DNA from: Acidobacteriota bacterium | Lineage (GTDB): Bacteria; Acidobacteriota; Blastocatellia; Pyrinomonadales; Pyrinomonadaceae | Length of the DNA: 64,000 nucleotides | Assembly (NCBI GenBank): GCA_016715115.1 | Contig: JADKBM010000004.1 | Location: 930,001-994,000 of the forward strand | Reading direction: 5' to 3' | Part shown: in pieces, positions 26,569-35,299 of the stretch | Position numbering within the stretch: position 1 is the first letter of the stretch | Layout: each line of letters opens with the position of its first letter | Notes under the pieces: generated by a model | The model's input: only the letters and a program-made list of their open reading frames with translations | The model's database searches: none | Told to the model about the DNA's origin: nothing | Made by a program: the position numbers and the translations under genes

Positions 26569-27690
26569 ATGCAACCGCTTGCCGATCGAATCCGGCCCGC
26601 AACGTTAGACGAATTTGTCGGCCAGCCCCATCTGGTCGGCGACGATAAGCCTCTGCGCCGCGCGATCGAGCAGAAGCACATCTTCTCGTTTATTTTGTGG
26701 GGCGGGCCGGGAACCGGAAAAACGTCGCTCGCACGGATCTATGCGCACGCGCTCGATGCCGAATTCCACGAACTGTCGGCAGTTTCCGCCGGCAAGGACT
26801 CGATCCGCAAGATCGTCGATGCACCCGCAACCCGGCCCAGGGTTCTCTTTCTCGACGAAATTCATCGATTCAACAAGGCGCAGCAGGATTTTCTGCTGCC
26901 ATACGTCGAAAGCGGCGAACTGACGCTGATCGGCGCGACGACCGAGAATCCCAGCTTCGAGGTCATCGCCGCGCTGCTTTCGCGAATGCGCGTCTTTGTC
27001 CTCAAGGAACACGGCGAAGCGGAAATGGAGCGGATCATCGAACGCACCGGCGTCGAAATGGATGAAAAAGCGCGCGACTGGCTGATTCAAATGGCTAACG
27101 GCGACGCGCGCCAGGCGGTGACGATGATCGAGAACACGACGCAACTCTATGATCGGATCACCGTCGAAAGTCTGAAAAACGCCGCGCAATCTTACCTGCG
27201 CTACGACAAAAAGGGCGAGGAACACTACAACACGATCAGCGCCTTCATCAAATCGATGCGCGCCAGCCAGCCGGACGCGGCGATGTATTATCTGGCGCGG
27301 ATGATCGAATCGGGTGAAGACCCGAAGTTCATCGCGCGGCGAATGGTGATCTTCGCGTCCGAAGACATAGGGCTCGCGCAGCCGACGGCGCTCGTCGTCG
27401 CCAACGCCGTCTTTCGCGCCTGCGAAACGATCGGGATTCCCGAAGCGGCGATCAATCTCGCGCACGGCGTCGCATATCTCGCCAACTGCAAAAAAGACCG
27501 CAGCGCCTACAACGCGCTCCGCGCGGCGAGCGACGACGTCCGGAAGTTCGGAAACCTGCCGATTCCGATGGCGCTCCGCAACGCGCCGACGAAACTGATG
27601 AAGGAATTGAAATACGGCGAGAATTACGAACCGTACACGGATGACAGCCTTTTGCCGGAAAAGCTGAAAGGCAAGAAATACCTCAAGTGA
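26569..27690 (+). CDS. rarA: Replication-associated recombination protein A (RarA/MgsA)
   Basis: An AAA+ ATPase of the RarA/MgsA/WRNIP1 family, 373 aa from the chosen start. It begins QPLADRIRPATLDEFVGQPHLVG, as usual in the family. Walker A is GGPGTGKTSLAR, Walker B VLFLDEIHRF, sensor 1 GATTENPSFE, and the C-terminal tetramerisation domain ends in the typical GKKYL. It acts at stalled replication forks. ATG at 26569 is preferred; an in-frame TTG at 26533 would add 12 residues with no family counterpart. Confidence 0.95.
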   Translation: MQPLADRIRPATLDEFVGQPHLVGDDKPLRRAIEQKHIFSFILWGGPGTGKTSLARIYAHALDAEFHELSAVSAGKDSIRKIVDAPATRPRVLFLDEIHRFNKAQQDFLLPYVESGELTLIGATTENPSFEVIAALLSRMRVFVLKEHGEAEMERIIERTGVEMDEKARDWLIQMANGDARQAVTMIENTTQLYDRITVESLKNAAQSYLRYDKKGEEHYNTISAFIKSMRASQPDAAMYYLARMIESGEDPKFIARRMVIFASEDIGLAQPTALVVANAVFRACETIGIPEAAINLAHGVAYLANCKKDRSAYNALRAASDDVRKFGNLPIPMALRNAPTKLMKELKYGENYEPYTDDSLLPEKLKGKKYLK

Positions 27691-27769
27691 TTTGGGATTG
27701 CGGATTTGGGAATTCGGACTGCTTCAGCCGAATCGTAAATCCCAAATCACAATTCCGAAATTCAAAAAT
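27688..27769. repeat. Heptad inverted repeat starting at the rarA stop codon
   Basis: TGATTTGGGATTGCGGATTTGG (its first three bases are the rarA stop codon) is mirrored by AAATCCCAAATCACAATTCCG near 27737-27760, with an 11-nt centre. The units follow a 7-nt period (GATTTGG, GATTGCG). The hairpin may help end or stabilise the rarA transcript. Confidence 0.7.
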
Positions 27770-27850
27770 GTCCATTCTTCGACACGTCGTTCGTCTTACA
27801 GTTGGTGACGCCGAAGCGCGTGCCGAAATCTTAAAAACGAGGATAAACGA

Positions 27851-28204
27851 ATGCCTGAATACATGTTGATATTGCATGAGAGTACGACCGGATTCGCCGA
27901 TATGTCGGCTGAAGATATTGAAAACGTGATCGCCGAATATATGGCGTGGAGCCAAAGCGTCGCCGAAAAAGGAAAAATGGTCGGCGGAAACAAACTTCGC
28001 GACGAAGGCGGCAAGATGTTGACGGTGACCGGCGGGAAATTGCGCGTGACGGACGGACCATTCGCCGAAGCCAAGGAAGTTATCGGCGGCTATTTCACGA
28101 TCAATGCCGATGATTACGACGATGCGATCGAGACCGCCCAAAGCTGCCCGCATCTCAAATACGGAGGCCGGATTGAACTCCGCGAAATCGAGCCAACCGA
28201 ATAA
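27851..28204 (+). CDS. YCII-related (DGPF domain) protein
   Basis: A 117-aa ferredoxin-like-fold protein. It opens PEYMLILHES and contains TDGPFAEAKEVIGGYFTINADD, the DGPF signature. Proteins of this group are commonly encoded next to ECF42 sigma factors, as here, where the next gene starts inside its 3' end. The biochemical role is uncertain; the YCII fold may bind small molecules. Confidence 0.9.
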   Translation: MPEYMLILHESTTGFADMSAEDIENVIAEYMAWSQSVAEKGKMVGGNKLRDEGGKMLTVTGGKLRVTDGPFAEAKEVIGGYFTINADDYDDAIETAQSCPHLKYGGRIELREIEPTE

Positions 28205-29423
28205 CACCGAAACCGCCGACACGGTCGCTCATCTTTTTCGGCATCAAGCCGGACGGATGACGGCCGCTTTGTCGCGCGTTTTCGGCCTTGAACATCTCGA
28301 ACTGATCGAAGACGCGATCCAGGACGCGATGGTCAAAGCGCTCAAACTCTGGCCATTTCGCGGAATCCCGGACAACCCCGAAGCCTGGCTAATCCGGGTC
28401 GCGCGCAACGGAGTGATCGACAATCTGCGGCGCGATAAGCGCACGGAACCGCTCACCGACATCGAACCGGAATCGAATGACGCGATCGAAGTCAGATTCG
28501 CCGACGAACTGGATGAAGACGTGCTGCGAATGATGTTCGCGTGCTGCAGTCCGCGAATCTCGGGCGATTCGCAGGTCGCGCTGACGCTCCGCGCGATTGG
28601 CGGATTCAACGTTCGCGAGATCGCCGCGGCGTTCCTCGCTCAGGACGAGGCGATCGCCAAGCTTTTGACGCGCGCGAAACAAAAGCTTCGCGACTCCGAA
28701 CTCGAATTTCCGCCGCCGGCCGAGATCACCGAACGGCTCGAACCGGTCTTGAAAGTTCTGTACTTGATGTTCAACGAGGGTTACAGCACTTCAAATGGCG
28801 AGAGTCCGGTCCGAAACGATCTTTGCTTCGAAGCGATCCGCCTCGCAAAACTACTCGCAGGGCACAGGCTGACGGGCATTCCGAAGGTTCACGCGATGCT
28901 CGCGCTCTTTATGTTTCAAACCGCGCGGATCGGTGCGCGTTTTGACGAAAACGGAGATATTCTTCGGCTTTCGGAACAAGACCGCGGCCGGTGGGACAAA
29001 CGGATGATCGCCGACGGTCTGCGCCACTTGCGGTCATCGGCAACTGGAAACGAATTGAGCGAGTATCATATCGAGGCCGAGATCGCGTCGATTCATAGTC
29101 TTGCATCGGATTTCGAATCGACCGATTGGAAACGACTCATCGGGTGCTATGATCGGCTCGCCGAATATCGGCCGTCGCCGGTGGTCGCGCTCAATAGGGC
29201 GATCGCGCGAGCCAAGGTCTTCGGCTACGAGATTTCGCTCCGCGAACTCGAAGATCTTCGGGTTCAACTCGCTGAATATCCTCTGTTCCATATCGCTTTG
29301 GCTGATTTGAAGTCGGAGGCCGGACAGATCGCGGACGCGCGGGAATCGTATAACCGAGCGCTTCAGCTTACGGGAAACGCGTCGATGTACCGATTTCTGA
29401 GACGTAAGATCGATGAATCTTGA
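28173..29423 (+). CDS. ECF42-type RNA polymerase sigma factor with helical C-terminal extension
   Basis: About 416 aa from the TTG at 28173, which has GGAGG 5 nt upstream and gives the length usual for the group. Region 2 (HQAGRMTAALSRVFGLEHLELIEDAIQDAMVKALKLWP) and region 4 (VALTLRAIGGFNVREIAAAFL) are clear. The remaining 220 residues form the TPR-like extension typical of ECF42, which stands in for an anti-sigma factor. It overlaps the YCII gene by 32 nt. It probably controls the downstream cluster of small genes, but target promoters were not recognised. Confidence 0.92.
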   Translation: MNSAKSSQPNNTETADTVAHLFRHQAGRMTAALSRVFGLEHLELIEDAIQDAMVKALKLWPFRGIPDNPEAWLIRVARNGVIDNLRRDKRTEPLTDIEPESNDAIEVRFADELDEDVLRMMFACCSPRISGDSQVALTLRAIGGFNVREIAAAFLAQDEAIAKLLTRAKQKLRDSELEFPPPAEITERLEPVLKVLYLMFNEGYSTSNGESPVRNDLCFEAIRLAKLLAGHRLTGIPKVHAMLALFMFQTARIGARFDENGDILRLSEQDRGRWDKRMIADGLRHLRSSATGNELSEYHIEAEIASIHSLASDFESTDWKRLIGCYDRLAEYRPSPVVALNRAIARAKVFGYEISLRELEDLRVQLAEYPLFHIALADLKSEAGQIADARESYNRALQLTGNASMYRFLRRKIDES

Positions 29424-29511
29424 GACGATTTTCCGATCTGTGTTATTTTCTTGATCGTTTGGACAAGTGCGAATACCGGTCAGCGCCGGTGCGCCTGAAG
29501 GGATCCTTAAT

Positions 29512-29949
29512 ATGAAGAACTACAGACTCTGGGCGAAGGTTTCCGCGGGCCTGATGTTGTTTACCGGTGTGGTGCATTCGCTCAGCCTGTTCGTTCAGGC
29601 GACGCCGCAGAATGAGCCCGAACGGCAGATGCTCGAACTGATCACGACCTACAGAATGGACGCCGGCGCGGGATTTCATCCGAGTTATTCGAATCTTTTT
29701 ACAGCGCTGAGTTCGTGCTTTTCGCTGCTCTGCTTCCTCGGCGGAATCACAGTTTTCTACCTGATCCGCAAAGGCACGAGCGAAGAAACGATGCGTGGCT
29801 TGCTGAACATCCACATCGCGATCTTTGGCGTTTGTTTCGCGATGATGGCGTATTTTACGTTTCTGCCGCCGATCGTCTGCACGGGACTGATATTCGTTAC
29901 CCTGATCGTCGCGCGAATCGGGATCAAAACGCCTCAAGCGCCGAACTGA
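29512..29949 (+). CDS. LIC_13387-like four-helix membrane protein
   Basis: A 145-aa integral membrane protein starting at ATG 29512 (MKNYRLWAKVSAGLMLFTGVVHSLS). Four hydrophobic segments are visible (LWAKVSAGLMLFTGVVHSL; LFTALSSCFSLLCFLGGITVFYL; IHIAIFGVCFAMMAYFTFL; PIVCTGLIFVTLIVARI). The pattern resembles LIC_13387-type proteins. Function unknown. The upstream in-frame ORF start adds a segment with no membrane-protein logic. Confidence 0.7.
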   Translation: MKNYRLWAKVSAGLMLFTGVVHSLSLFVQATPQNEPERQMLELITTYRMDAGAGFHPSYSNLFTALSSCFSLLCFLGGITVFYLIRKGTSEETMRGLLNIHIAIFGVCFAMMAYFTFLPPIVCTGLIFVTLIVARIGIKTPQAPN

Positions 29950-30236
29950 CGAACCGTGTGCTCAAGCATTTGCAGAGGCGACATCTTCCCCACAGCCTTT
30001 TCGCATTCGGAGTAAGCGCGTCGATCCGCGAAGCGATTTCGCGGTCGGACCCGTCATCGAAAATCGAATACATAAATTCGCCCAGTTGTCGTTCCTTCCA
30101 AAGTCAGAGCTAGGAACTATTCGAAATTTCGGAACTTGTAAAGACCGCGTCTGAACCCGGTTTTTTCAGATTTTTGGTTGACGCGGGGACGTTTTGGTAT
30201 AAGATTGGTGAATTCCAAACATAAGGAGAGCAGCAA

Positions 30237-30671
30237 ATGGCGAGAAATATCCTGGCGGTCGTGATCGGATATATCAGCATCTTTTTCTTCGTCTTCGTAA
30301 CGTTCACGCTTTTGTATCTTGCGCTCGGGCCGACGCAAACCTTCGTCCCGGGAACGTTCGACGTGACAATGACCTGGGTTGTTCCGAGCGTTGCGCTGAG
30401 CATCTTCTGCGGAATCGCGGGCGGCTTCATATGCGCCAAGATCGGTGCCGATTCGCGCGCCGTCACGTGGCTTGCGGTGACGGTCTTCGTCCTCGGAATC
30501 CTGATGGCGCTGCCGATGATCTTTTCGGCTCCGCCGTCGGGGATTCGTGACAACAATCTCGCGAATATGGAAGCGATGATGCAGGCGCGGCAACCGCTGT
30601 GGGTTGCCGTGGTCAATCCGATAATCGGCGCTTTGAGCGTTTTGATCGGCGGAACATCTGCCAAAAAATAG
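30237..30671 (+). CDS. Unrecognised four-helix membrane protein
   Basis: A 144-aa integral membrane protein with about four helices (ILAVVIGYISIFFFVFVTFTLLYLAL; WVVPSVALSIFCGIAGGFICAKI; WLAVTVFVLGILMALPMIF; WVAVVNPIIGALSVLIGGT). AAGGAG lies about 12 nt upstream. It is followed after one base by the MmcQ/YjbR gene, so the two are probably co-transcribed. Function unknown. Confidence 0.75.
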   Translation: MARNILAVVIGYISIFFFVFVTFTLLYLALGPTQTFVPGTFDVTMTWVVPSVALSIFCGIAGGFICAKIGADSRAVTWLAVTVFVLGILMALPMIFSAPPSGIRDNNLANMEAMMQARQPLWVAVVNPIIGALSVLIGGTSAKK

Positions 30672-30672
30672 A

Positions 30673-31011
30673 ATGGATCTGCAAGGGCTGCGAAGGTTTT
30701 GTCTGTCGCTTCCCGGCGCGACCGAGGATGTAAAATGGGGCGACGATCTCTGTTTTTCGGTTGGCGGGAAGATGTTCTGCGTAACCGGTTTCGAACCCGG
30801 TTCAAGTGTTTCGCTCAAGGTTCGGGACGAGGAATTTGCTGAACTCTGCGAAACGGAAAACATTGAACCTGCGGCGTATGTCGGTCGTTATAAATGGATC
30901 AGCGTGGGTAATTGCGAACGATTCAGCAACGATGAATGGCATCATTACGTTCGGCAGAGTTACGATCTGATCGCGTCAAAACTCCCCGCGAAACTTCGTC
31001 CATTGAACTAA
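30673..31011 (+). CDS. MmcQ/YjbR family protein
   Basis: A 112-aa protein of the MmcQ/YjbR (CyaY-like fold) family, with the opening LRRFCLSLPGATEDVKWGDD, the CFSVGGKMFCV strand pair and the ending YVGRYKWISV...YVRQSYDLIASKLP all typical. Often called a DNA-binding protein, but the role is not settled. It sits in the cluster of small accessory genes after the ECF42 sigma factor. Confidence 0.9.
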   Translation: MDLQGLRRFCLSLPGATEDVKWGDDLCFSVGGKMFCVTGFEPGSSVSLKVRDEEFAELCETENIEPAAYVGRYKWISVGNCERFSNDEWHHYVRQSYDLIASKLPAKLRPLN

Positions 31012-31075
31012 GCCTATGATTTTCGAAACTTGCATTCCATCGCCTGCACTCGGGAACTTCGTCAAAGGTCTTCAT

Positions 31076-31555
31076 ATGAGTTTTAGCAGAATTGTATTCG
31101 TGATCTTGCTCGTCGCATTTGCTGCCGCATCGGTTCTCGGTCAAGAAAGCTCCGACGACGCAAAGCGAGTGGCGACGATGCTTGAGGGAACCTGGAAGGT
31201 CGACGGCAAAGAGACGTATGAAAAATGGGAGCCGTCGGGAACCGCCTTCCGGGGCAAAGGTTACAAGATCCGCAACGGTTCCGAGATCATTACTGAGCAA
31301 CTCGAGGTCAAGGTAATTGATGATGCCGTCTATTACCTCGCGACGGTCGCGGACCAAAACAACGGCGCGACGGTCCGTTTCAAGCTTACCGAGTCCGGCG
31401 CGGACCGCCTTGTCTTCGAGAACCCCGAACACGATTTTCCCAAGAAGATCATTTACCGCAAAGTCTTGGAAAACGAGCTTGCAGTGCAGGTTTTAGGCGA
31501 CGGCGACAAGGGATTCGCAATGCGTTTCTTGCGGCAAAACCCGGTTCCGAAATAG
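31076..31555 (+). CDS. Secreted DUF6265-like protein
   Basis: A 159-aa secreted protein starting at ATG 31076, which gives a signal peptide (MSFSRIVFVILLVAFAAASVLGQ). The mature part fits the DUF6265 pattern: TWKVDGKETYEKWEP near the start and the FENPEHDFPKKIIYRK signature near the end. It is probably a lipocalin-like beta barrel. The upstream in-frame ATG at 31016 would hide the signal peptide. Confidence 0.75.
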   Translation: MSFSRIVFVILLVAFAAASVLGQESSDDAKRVATMLEGTWKVDGKETYEKWEPSGTAFRGKGYKIRNGSEIITEQLEVKVIDDAVYYLATVADQNNGATVRFKLTESGADRLVFENPEHDFPKKIIYRKVLENELAVQVLGDGDKGFAMRFLRQNPVPK

Positions 31556-31606
31556 GCTGAAACCAAAAAAATCTGACGGCGTATACTTTTCGCAAGCAGC
31601 GATAGA

Positions 31607-31960
31607 ATGTTCGACGAAACTCTCGAAAACAGGATCGCGCTCTGTTTCGAACAGCGCGGCGCTCACTTCGAAACGAAAAAGATGTTCGGCGGCGTTTGTT
31701 TTCTGGTCGACGGCAAAATGTGCGTCGGGATCGTCAAGGACTCGTTGATGGTTCGCTTCGATCCCGCGCGAAGCGTTGAAATTCTTGAACGGGACGGTGC
31801 GCGCGAGATGGATTTCACGAAACGGCCGATGAAGGGTTACGCATTTGTCGATGCCGGACATATTTCGACCGCGAGCGAACTCTCGGTCTGGATCGATCTG
31901 GCGCTCGAATTCAACCCGCGCGCCAAATCTTCAAGAAAGGAGAAAAAGCAATATGGATGA
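31607..31960 (+). CDS. TfoX N-terminal domain protein
   Basis: A 117-aa stand-alone TfoX_N domain, with MFGGVCFLVDGKMCVGIVKDSLMVRF and the ending MKGYAFVDAGH typical of the family. It lacks the C-terminal half of competence regulator TfoX, so a competence role should not be assumed. The stop overlaps the start of the next VOC gene by 8 bp. Confidence 0.88.
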   Translation: MFDETLENRIALCFEQRGAHFETKKMFGGVCFLVDGKMCVGIVKDSLMVRFDPARSVEILERDGAREMDFTKRPMKGYAFVDAGHISTASELSVWIDLALEFNPRAKSSRKEKKQYG

Positions 31961-32360
31961 AGGAATGCCAAAACACGGCGAGTTTTGCTGGACCGAGGTC
32001 GCGACCGGCGATCTCGATGCGGCGATGAACTTTTATCGGACGGTCTTCGGGTGGACGTTCAAGGAAAACAACTCGGTCGGCGAAGGTATGCGTTATGAAG
32101 AATTCAGCGCTGCCAACGGCAATCCGATCGGCGGAATGTATAAGATCAGCGCCGAGATGTATGGCGACAATCCGCCTCCGCCGCATTTGATCAACTACAT
32201 CGCCGTCGACGATGTCGATGCGACGGCGGCACGCGCTCCGGAGATCGGCGGCGCGGTCGTCAGCGGTCCGATGGATGTGCCGAACGTTGGTCGAATGGCC
32301 GTTCTTCAGGATCCGACGGGCGCGAAATTCGCGATTATCACTTTGGGAGGTGGCGCGTAA
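31953..32360 (+). CDS. VOC family (glyoxalase-like) protein 1
   Basis: A 135-aa vicinal-oxygen-chelate fold protein. It has the paired betaalphabetabetabeta modules with HGEFCWTEVATGDLDAAMNFY at the start and MAVLQDPTGAKFAII at the end. ATG 31953 has AGAAAGGAG upstream. It shares one nucleotide with the next VOC gene (stop TAA and start ATG overlap). Such proteins range from glyoxalases to antibiotic-resistance and dioxygenase enzymes; the substrate is unknown. Confidence 0.9.
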   Translation: MDEGMPKHGEFCWTEVATGDLDAAMNFYRTVFGWTFKENNSVGEGMRYEEFSAANGNPIGGMYKISAEMYGDNPPPPHLINYIAVDDVDATAARAPEIGGAVVSGPMDVPNVGRMAVLQDPTGAKFAIITLGGGA

Positions 32361-32764
32361 TGGCAGACTTTACTACCGGAAATGTCGGCGAGTTTTCTTG
32401 GTACGAACTCACGACCCAGAACGTCGACGCGGCAAAGCCGTTTTATCAGGAGTTATTCGGCTGGACGATCGAGCAAAGCAAGCTTTCACCTGTCCCGTAC
32501 AGTGAGATTACGGTCAATGGAACCGCCGTCGGCGGAATGATGCGGATCGACGAACAATGGGGTGAAGGATGGGACAAGATCCCGCCGCACTGGATGACAT
32601 ACATCACGGTCGAGAACGTCGATGCGACGGTCGAGGTCATCAAAGCCAACGGCGGTTCGCTGTGCTTCCCGGCATTCGATCTGCCGAACATCGGGCGACT
32701 CGCCGTTTGCGGCGATCCTTCGGGCGCGGTCTTTACGATCATTCAGTTCAACGCCCCGGCTTGA
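32360..32764 (+). CDS. VOC family (glyoxalase-like) protein 2
   Basis: A 134-aa VOC protein similar in layout to the one before it (VGEFSWYELTTQNVDAAKPFYQ; LAVCGDPSGAVFTIIQF), probably from tandem duplication. The stop codon shares a base with the ankyrin gene start (TGATG). The chain of overlapping genes implies one polycistronic mRNA and coupled translation. Confidence 0.9.
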   Translation: MADFTTGNVGEFSWYELTTQNVDAAKPFYQELFGWTIEQSKLSPVPYSEITVNGTAVGGMMRIDEQWGEGWDKIPPHWMTYITVENVDATVEVIKANGGSLCFPAFDLPNIGRLAVCGDPSGAVFTIIQFNAPA

Positions 32765-33507
32765 TGAACAAGGACCGAATTATCAATTTGATCGGCCGCG
32801 GAAGAACCGACCTCGTGGTTGAACTTCTGCGGCTTCCGGATTGGCGCGAATCGCTCGACGCCGGGCCGGTGAAGCTCCTGCAATGGCTCGTCTATTACGA
32901 CGACGTCACGGCATTGCGGCTGATCCTCGCGAACGGCGGGACGCTCGATTCGATCGACATTGACGAGGAACTCGGCAATGCCGCGTTTATGGGACATTGG
33001 AAAACGGTCGATTTTCTCCTGAAAAACGGCGCGGACCCGAAGTTCGCCGACGCGTTGACGGGAGAAACGGCGCTCCACAGTTCGCTCGCGAAGGCTGGGC
33101 GGCCGTTTTTCATTTTTACGATCAAACTGCTCGTCGAAAACGGCGCGAATCCGAATGCCAGAACGATTCCGGGCGTCGAAACCGGAGCGTTTATGCGCGA
33201 CGTGCGGACGAAGGGCGAGACACCGCTGCATCGAGCGGCGGCCTATTCGGATGCCGAAACGATCCGGTATCTAATTGAGAAAGGCGCCGATCGCGAAGCG
33301 CGCGATGCGAACGGCGATTCGCCCCTAACCTGGGCGAGCGAACATCTACGTCCCGGCGAGATCTTGGACTTGCTCCAATTTGGCGAATTTCGGATCTCCG
33401 AAAAGTCGGTTAAGACGATGATCAGCGACCACGGCGCCGGTTGGGGATATGGGATGGAATGGAACGCTCTCGGCGAGTTTCTGCCGGAGAGCGTGGAGGA
33501 TTTTTGA
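32764..33507 (+). CDS. Ankyrin repeat protein
   Basis: A 247-aa cytoplasmic protein with ankyrin units. Clear ones are around ADPKFADALTGETALHSSLAKAG (about 95), GANPNARTIPG (about 130), KGETPLHRAAAYSDAETIRYLIEKGADREARD (about 155-185) and ANGDSPLTWASEH. It likely binds another protein. It sits between two VOC genes with one-base overlaps on both sides, so its partner may be one of the co-encoded small proteins. The longer open frame running upstream is a shadow of the VOC gene. Confidence 0.85.
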   Translation: MNKDRIINLIGRGRTDLVVELLRLPDWRESLDAGPVKLLQWLVYYDDVTALRLILANGGTLDSIDIDEELGNAAFMGHWKTVDFLLKNGADPKFADALTGETALHSSLAKAGRPFFIFTIKLLVENGANPNARTIPGVETGAFMRDVRTKGETPLHRAAAYSDAETIRYLIEKGADREARDANGDSPLTWASEHLRPGEILDLLQFGEFRISEKSVKTMISDHGAGWGYGMEWNALGEFLPESVEDF

Positions 33508-33887
33508 TGGACACGACGACAAACGCAATCAACTGGTTCGAGATTCCGGCGCGAGACATCGAGCGCTCGAAGACGTTTTTCGAAACTATTTTCCAGATCG
33601 AAATGCAGCCGACGCCGCTGCCGATGATGTTCACGTTCCCGTACGCGCCCGGCAGCGGAAAGGCGACCGGCGCGATTATGATGCATGAAAAGTACGTTCC
33701 CTCGGCGACCGACGGCGTGACGATCTATCTCAACGCAAATCCGGATATTCAGGCCGTGATCGACCGTATCGAACCTGCCGGCGGCAAGATCCTGATCCCG
33801 AAAACGCAGATCAGCCCGGAGATCGGGTATATGTGTTTCTTTCTGGATACCGAAGGCAACCGGCTCGCCTTGATGGCGCGAAACTGA
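33507..33887 (+). CDS. VOC family (glyoxalase-like) protein 3
   Basis: A 126-aa VOC protein (INWFEIPARDIERSKTFFETIF at the start, GYMCFFLDTEGNRLALMA at the end). The start at 33507 overlaps the ankyrin stop (TGATG). The next gene begins 4 bp after its stop. Together with its neighbours it forms a compact operon. The metal-binding residues cannot be verified without a structure-based alignment. Confidence 0.9.
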   Translation: MDTTTNAINWFEIPARDIERSKTFFETIFQIEMQPTPLPMMFTFPYAPGSGKATGAIMMHEKYVPSATDGVTIYLNANPDIQAVIDRIEPAGGKILIPKTQISPEIGYMCFFLDTEGNRLALMARN

Positions 33888-33891
33888 GATT

Positions 33892-34479
33892 ATGGCGAAT
33901 GCGAAATCTGCCGATGAGTTTTTCGAACGAACGCACCGCTGGGGCGCGGAACTCCGCACGTTGCGCGAGGCCGTGCTTTCGACCGGGCTCGTTGAAACCC
34001 TGAAATGGGGGCATCCGGTTTACACGCTCGACGGGAAAAACGTCGTCGGGCTCGGAAGCTTCAAGAGCTATTTCGGCCTCTGGTTTTTTCAGGGGGCGCT
34101 GTTGACCGATCCGGCGAACCGTCTGATCAATGCGCAGGAAGGCGTAACGGAGGCGCAGCGTCAAATGCGCTTCAATTCGGCGTCCGAGATCAATCGGAGT
34201 TTGATCATCGATTACATCACGGAAGCGATCGCCAACCATCGTTCGGGAAAAGTTATCAAACCCGCGAGCAAGCCGCTTGCGGTTCCGCCCGAACTCGAAT
34301 CGGCGTTCGCGGCCGATTCGGATCTGCGCGCTGCGTTCGACGCGCTTGGACTGACGAAAAAACGGGATTTCGCCGAGTATATTGAAACTGCGAAGCGTGC
34401 CGAAACCAAGGCGCAGCGCCTCGAGAAGATCGTCCCAATGATCCGCGAAGGCCGGGGACTCAATGATCGCTACAAGTAA
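33892..34479 (+). CDS. YdeI/OmpD-associated, DUF1801-type protein
   Basis: A 195-aa protein. The N-terminal half is the DUF1801 domain (LREAVLSTGLVETLKWGHPVYTLDGKNVVGLGSFKSYFGLWFFQGA). The C-terminal part has the YdeI family ending (LTKKRDFAEYIETAKRAETKAQRLEKIVPMIREG). Small soluble protein of uncertain role, common in clusters of stress and small-molecule genes such as this one. Confidence 0.9.
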   Translation: MANAKSADEFFERTHRWGAELRTLREAVLSTGLVETLKWGHPVYTLDGKNVVGLGSFKSYFGLWFFQGALLTDPANRLINAQEGVTEAQRQMRFNSASEINRSLIIDYITEAIANHRSGKVIKPASKPLAVPPELESAFAADSDLRAAFDALGLTKKRDFAEYIETAKRAETKAQRLEKIVPMIREGRGLNDRYK

Positions 34480-34482
34480 AAT

Positions 34483-35286
34483 ATGAAAAGAATACTATTC
34501 GTTAGCGCACTGCTAATCACTGTTTCTGTCTCTTCTTTCGGCCAGAAACCAAAACGGCCTGACCAGATTGCGCGTGAATTCATCGCCGCGTTCAACGAAC
34601 AAAATGTCGACAAGATGTTGTCGATGACAACCAAGGACGTCAAATGGTTCACCGTGTCCGGCGCCGCGATCTCGACTGAAACGGCAGACAGCGACGAACT
34701 TCGGGCATTTATGACCGGTTACTTCAAGTCGTGCCCGACGTGCCGTTCGAAAGTTACGAAGGTCAATGCCGCGGGTTCGCGCGTGACGATGACCGAAACC
34801 GCGACCTGGACATCCGAGAAAGGCCCGCAGTCGAACGACAGTTTCGCGGTCTATGAATTTGAGAACAATTTGATCGCCCGTGTCTATTATTACGAAAAGC
34901 CGTCGGCGAACGGTTACGATGCCAAGCTTGCGAAAAAGGTCGGCGCCGACGAGCGCGGGATGAAGATGTTCGTTTTTGTCCTCTTGAAATCGGGCTCGAA
35001 GACGTTTGAAAAGGATGAACGCGCGAAGTTGATCGCGGGACATATGGAAAATATCGGGCGTCTCGCCAAAGCCGGCAAACTCGTTCTTGCAGGCCCGTTC
35101 GGCGAGAATGACGCGATCCGCGGACTTTATGTCTTCGACGTTCGGACAAAGGAAGAGGCGCAAAAGCTGGTCGTTACCGATCCGGCGGTTGCGGCCGGGC
35201 TTTTCGATTTCGAATTTCGGTTATGGTACGGATCGGCGGCGTTGCTCGAGCTAAACCGCATTCACACGTCGATCGAGAAAAAATAA
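34483..35286 (+). CDS. Secreted NTF2-like (SnoaL) plus YCII fusion protein
   Basis: A 267-aa secreted protein. After a signal peptide (about 1-20), residues 25-145 form a SnoaL/NTF2-like domain (IAREFIAAFNEQNVDKMLSM; TWTSEKGPQSNDSFAVYEFENNLIARVYYY). Residues about 160-255 form a YCII-like domain (VFVLLKSGS; HMENIGRLAKAGKLVLAGPFGENDAIRGLYVFD). Both are small-molecule-binding alpha/beta folds. The fusion links the cluster to the YCII gene at its head. It begins 4 bp after the YdeI gene. Confidence 0.8.
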   Translation: MKRILFVSALLITVSVSSFGQKPKRPDQIAREFIAAFNEQNVDKMLSMTTKDVKWFTVSGAAISTETADSDELRAFMTGYFKSCPTCRSKVTKVNAAGSRVTMTETATWTSEKGPQSNDSFAVYEFENNLIARVYYYEKPSANGYDAKLAKKVGADERGMKMFVFVLLKSGSKTFEKDERAKLIAGHMENIGRLAKAGKLVLAGPFGENDAIRGLYVFDVRTKEEAQKLVVTDPAVAAGLFDFEFRLWYGSAALLELNRIHTSIEKK

Positions 35287-35299
35287 CCTGGAGGACAAT

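Noticed and set aside
31607..31960. Competence regulator TfoX
   Set aside because: Only the N-terminal domain is present. Stand-alone TfoX_N proteins are widespread and not tied to competence.
32569..32763. N-terminal extension of the ankyrin protein
   Set aside because: It is the shadow of the VOC gene. The ankyrin gene starts at 32764 overlapping the VOC stop.
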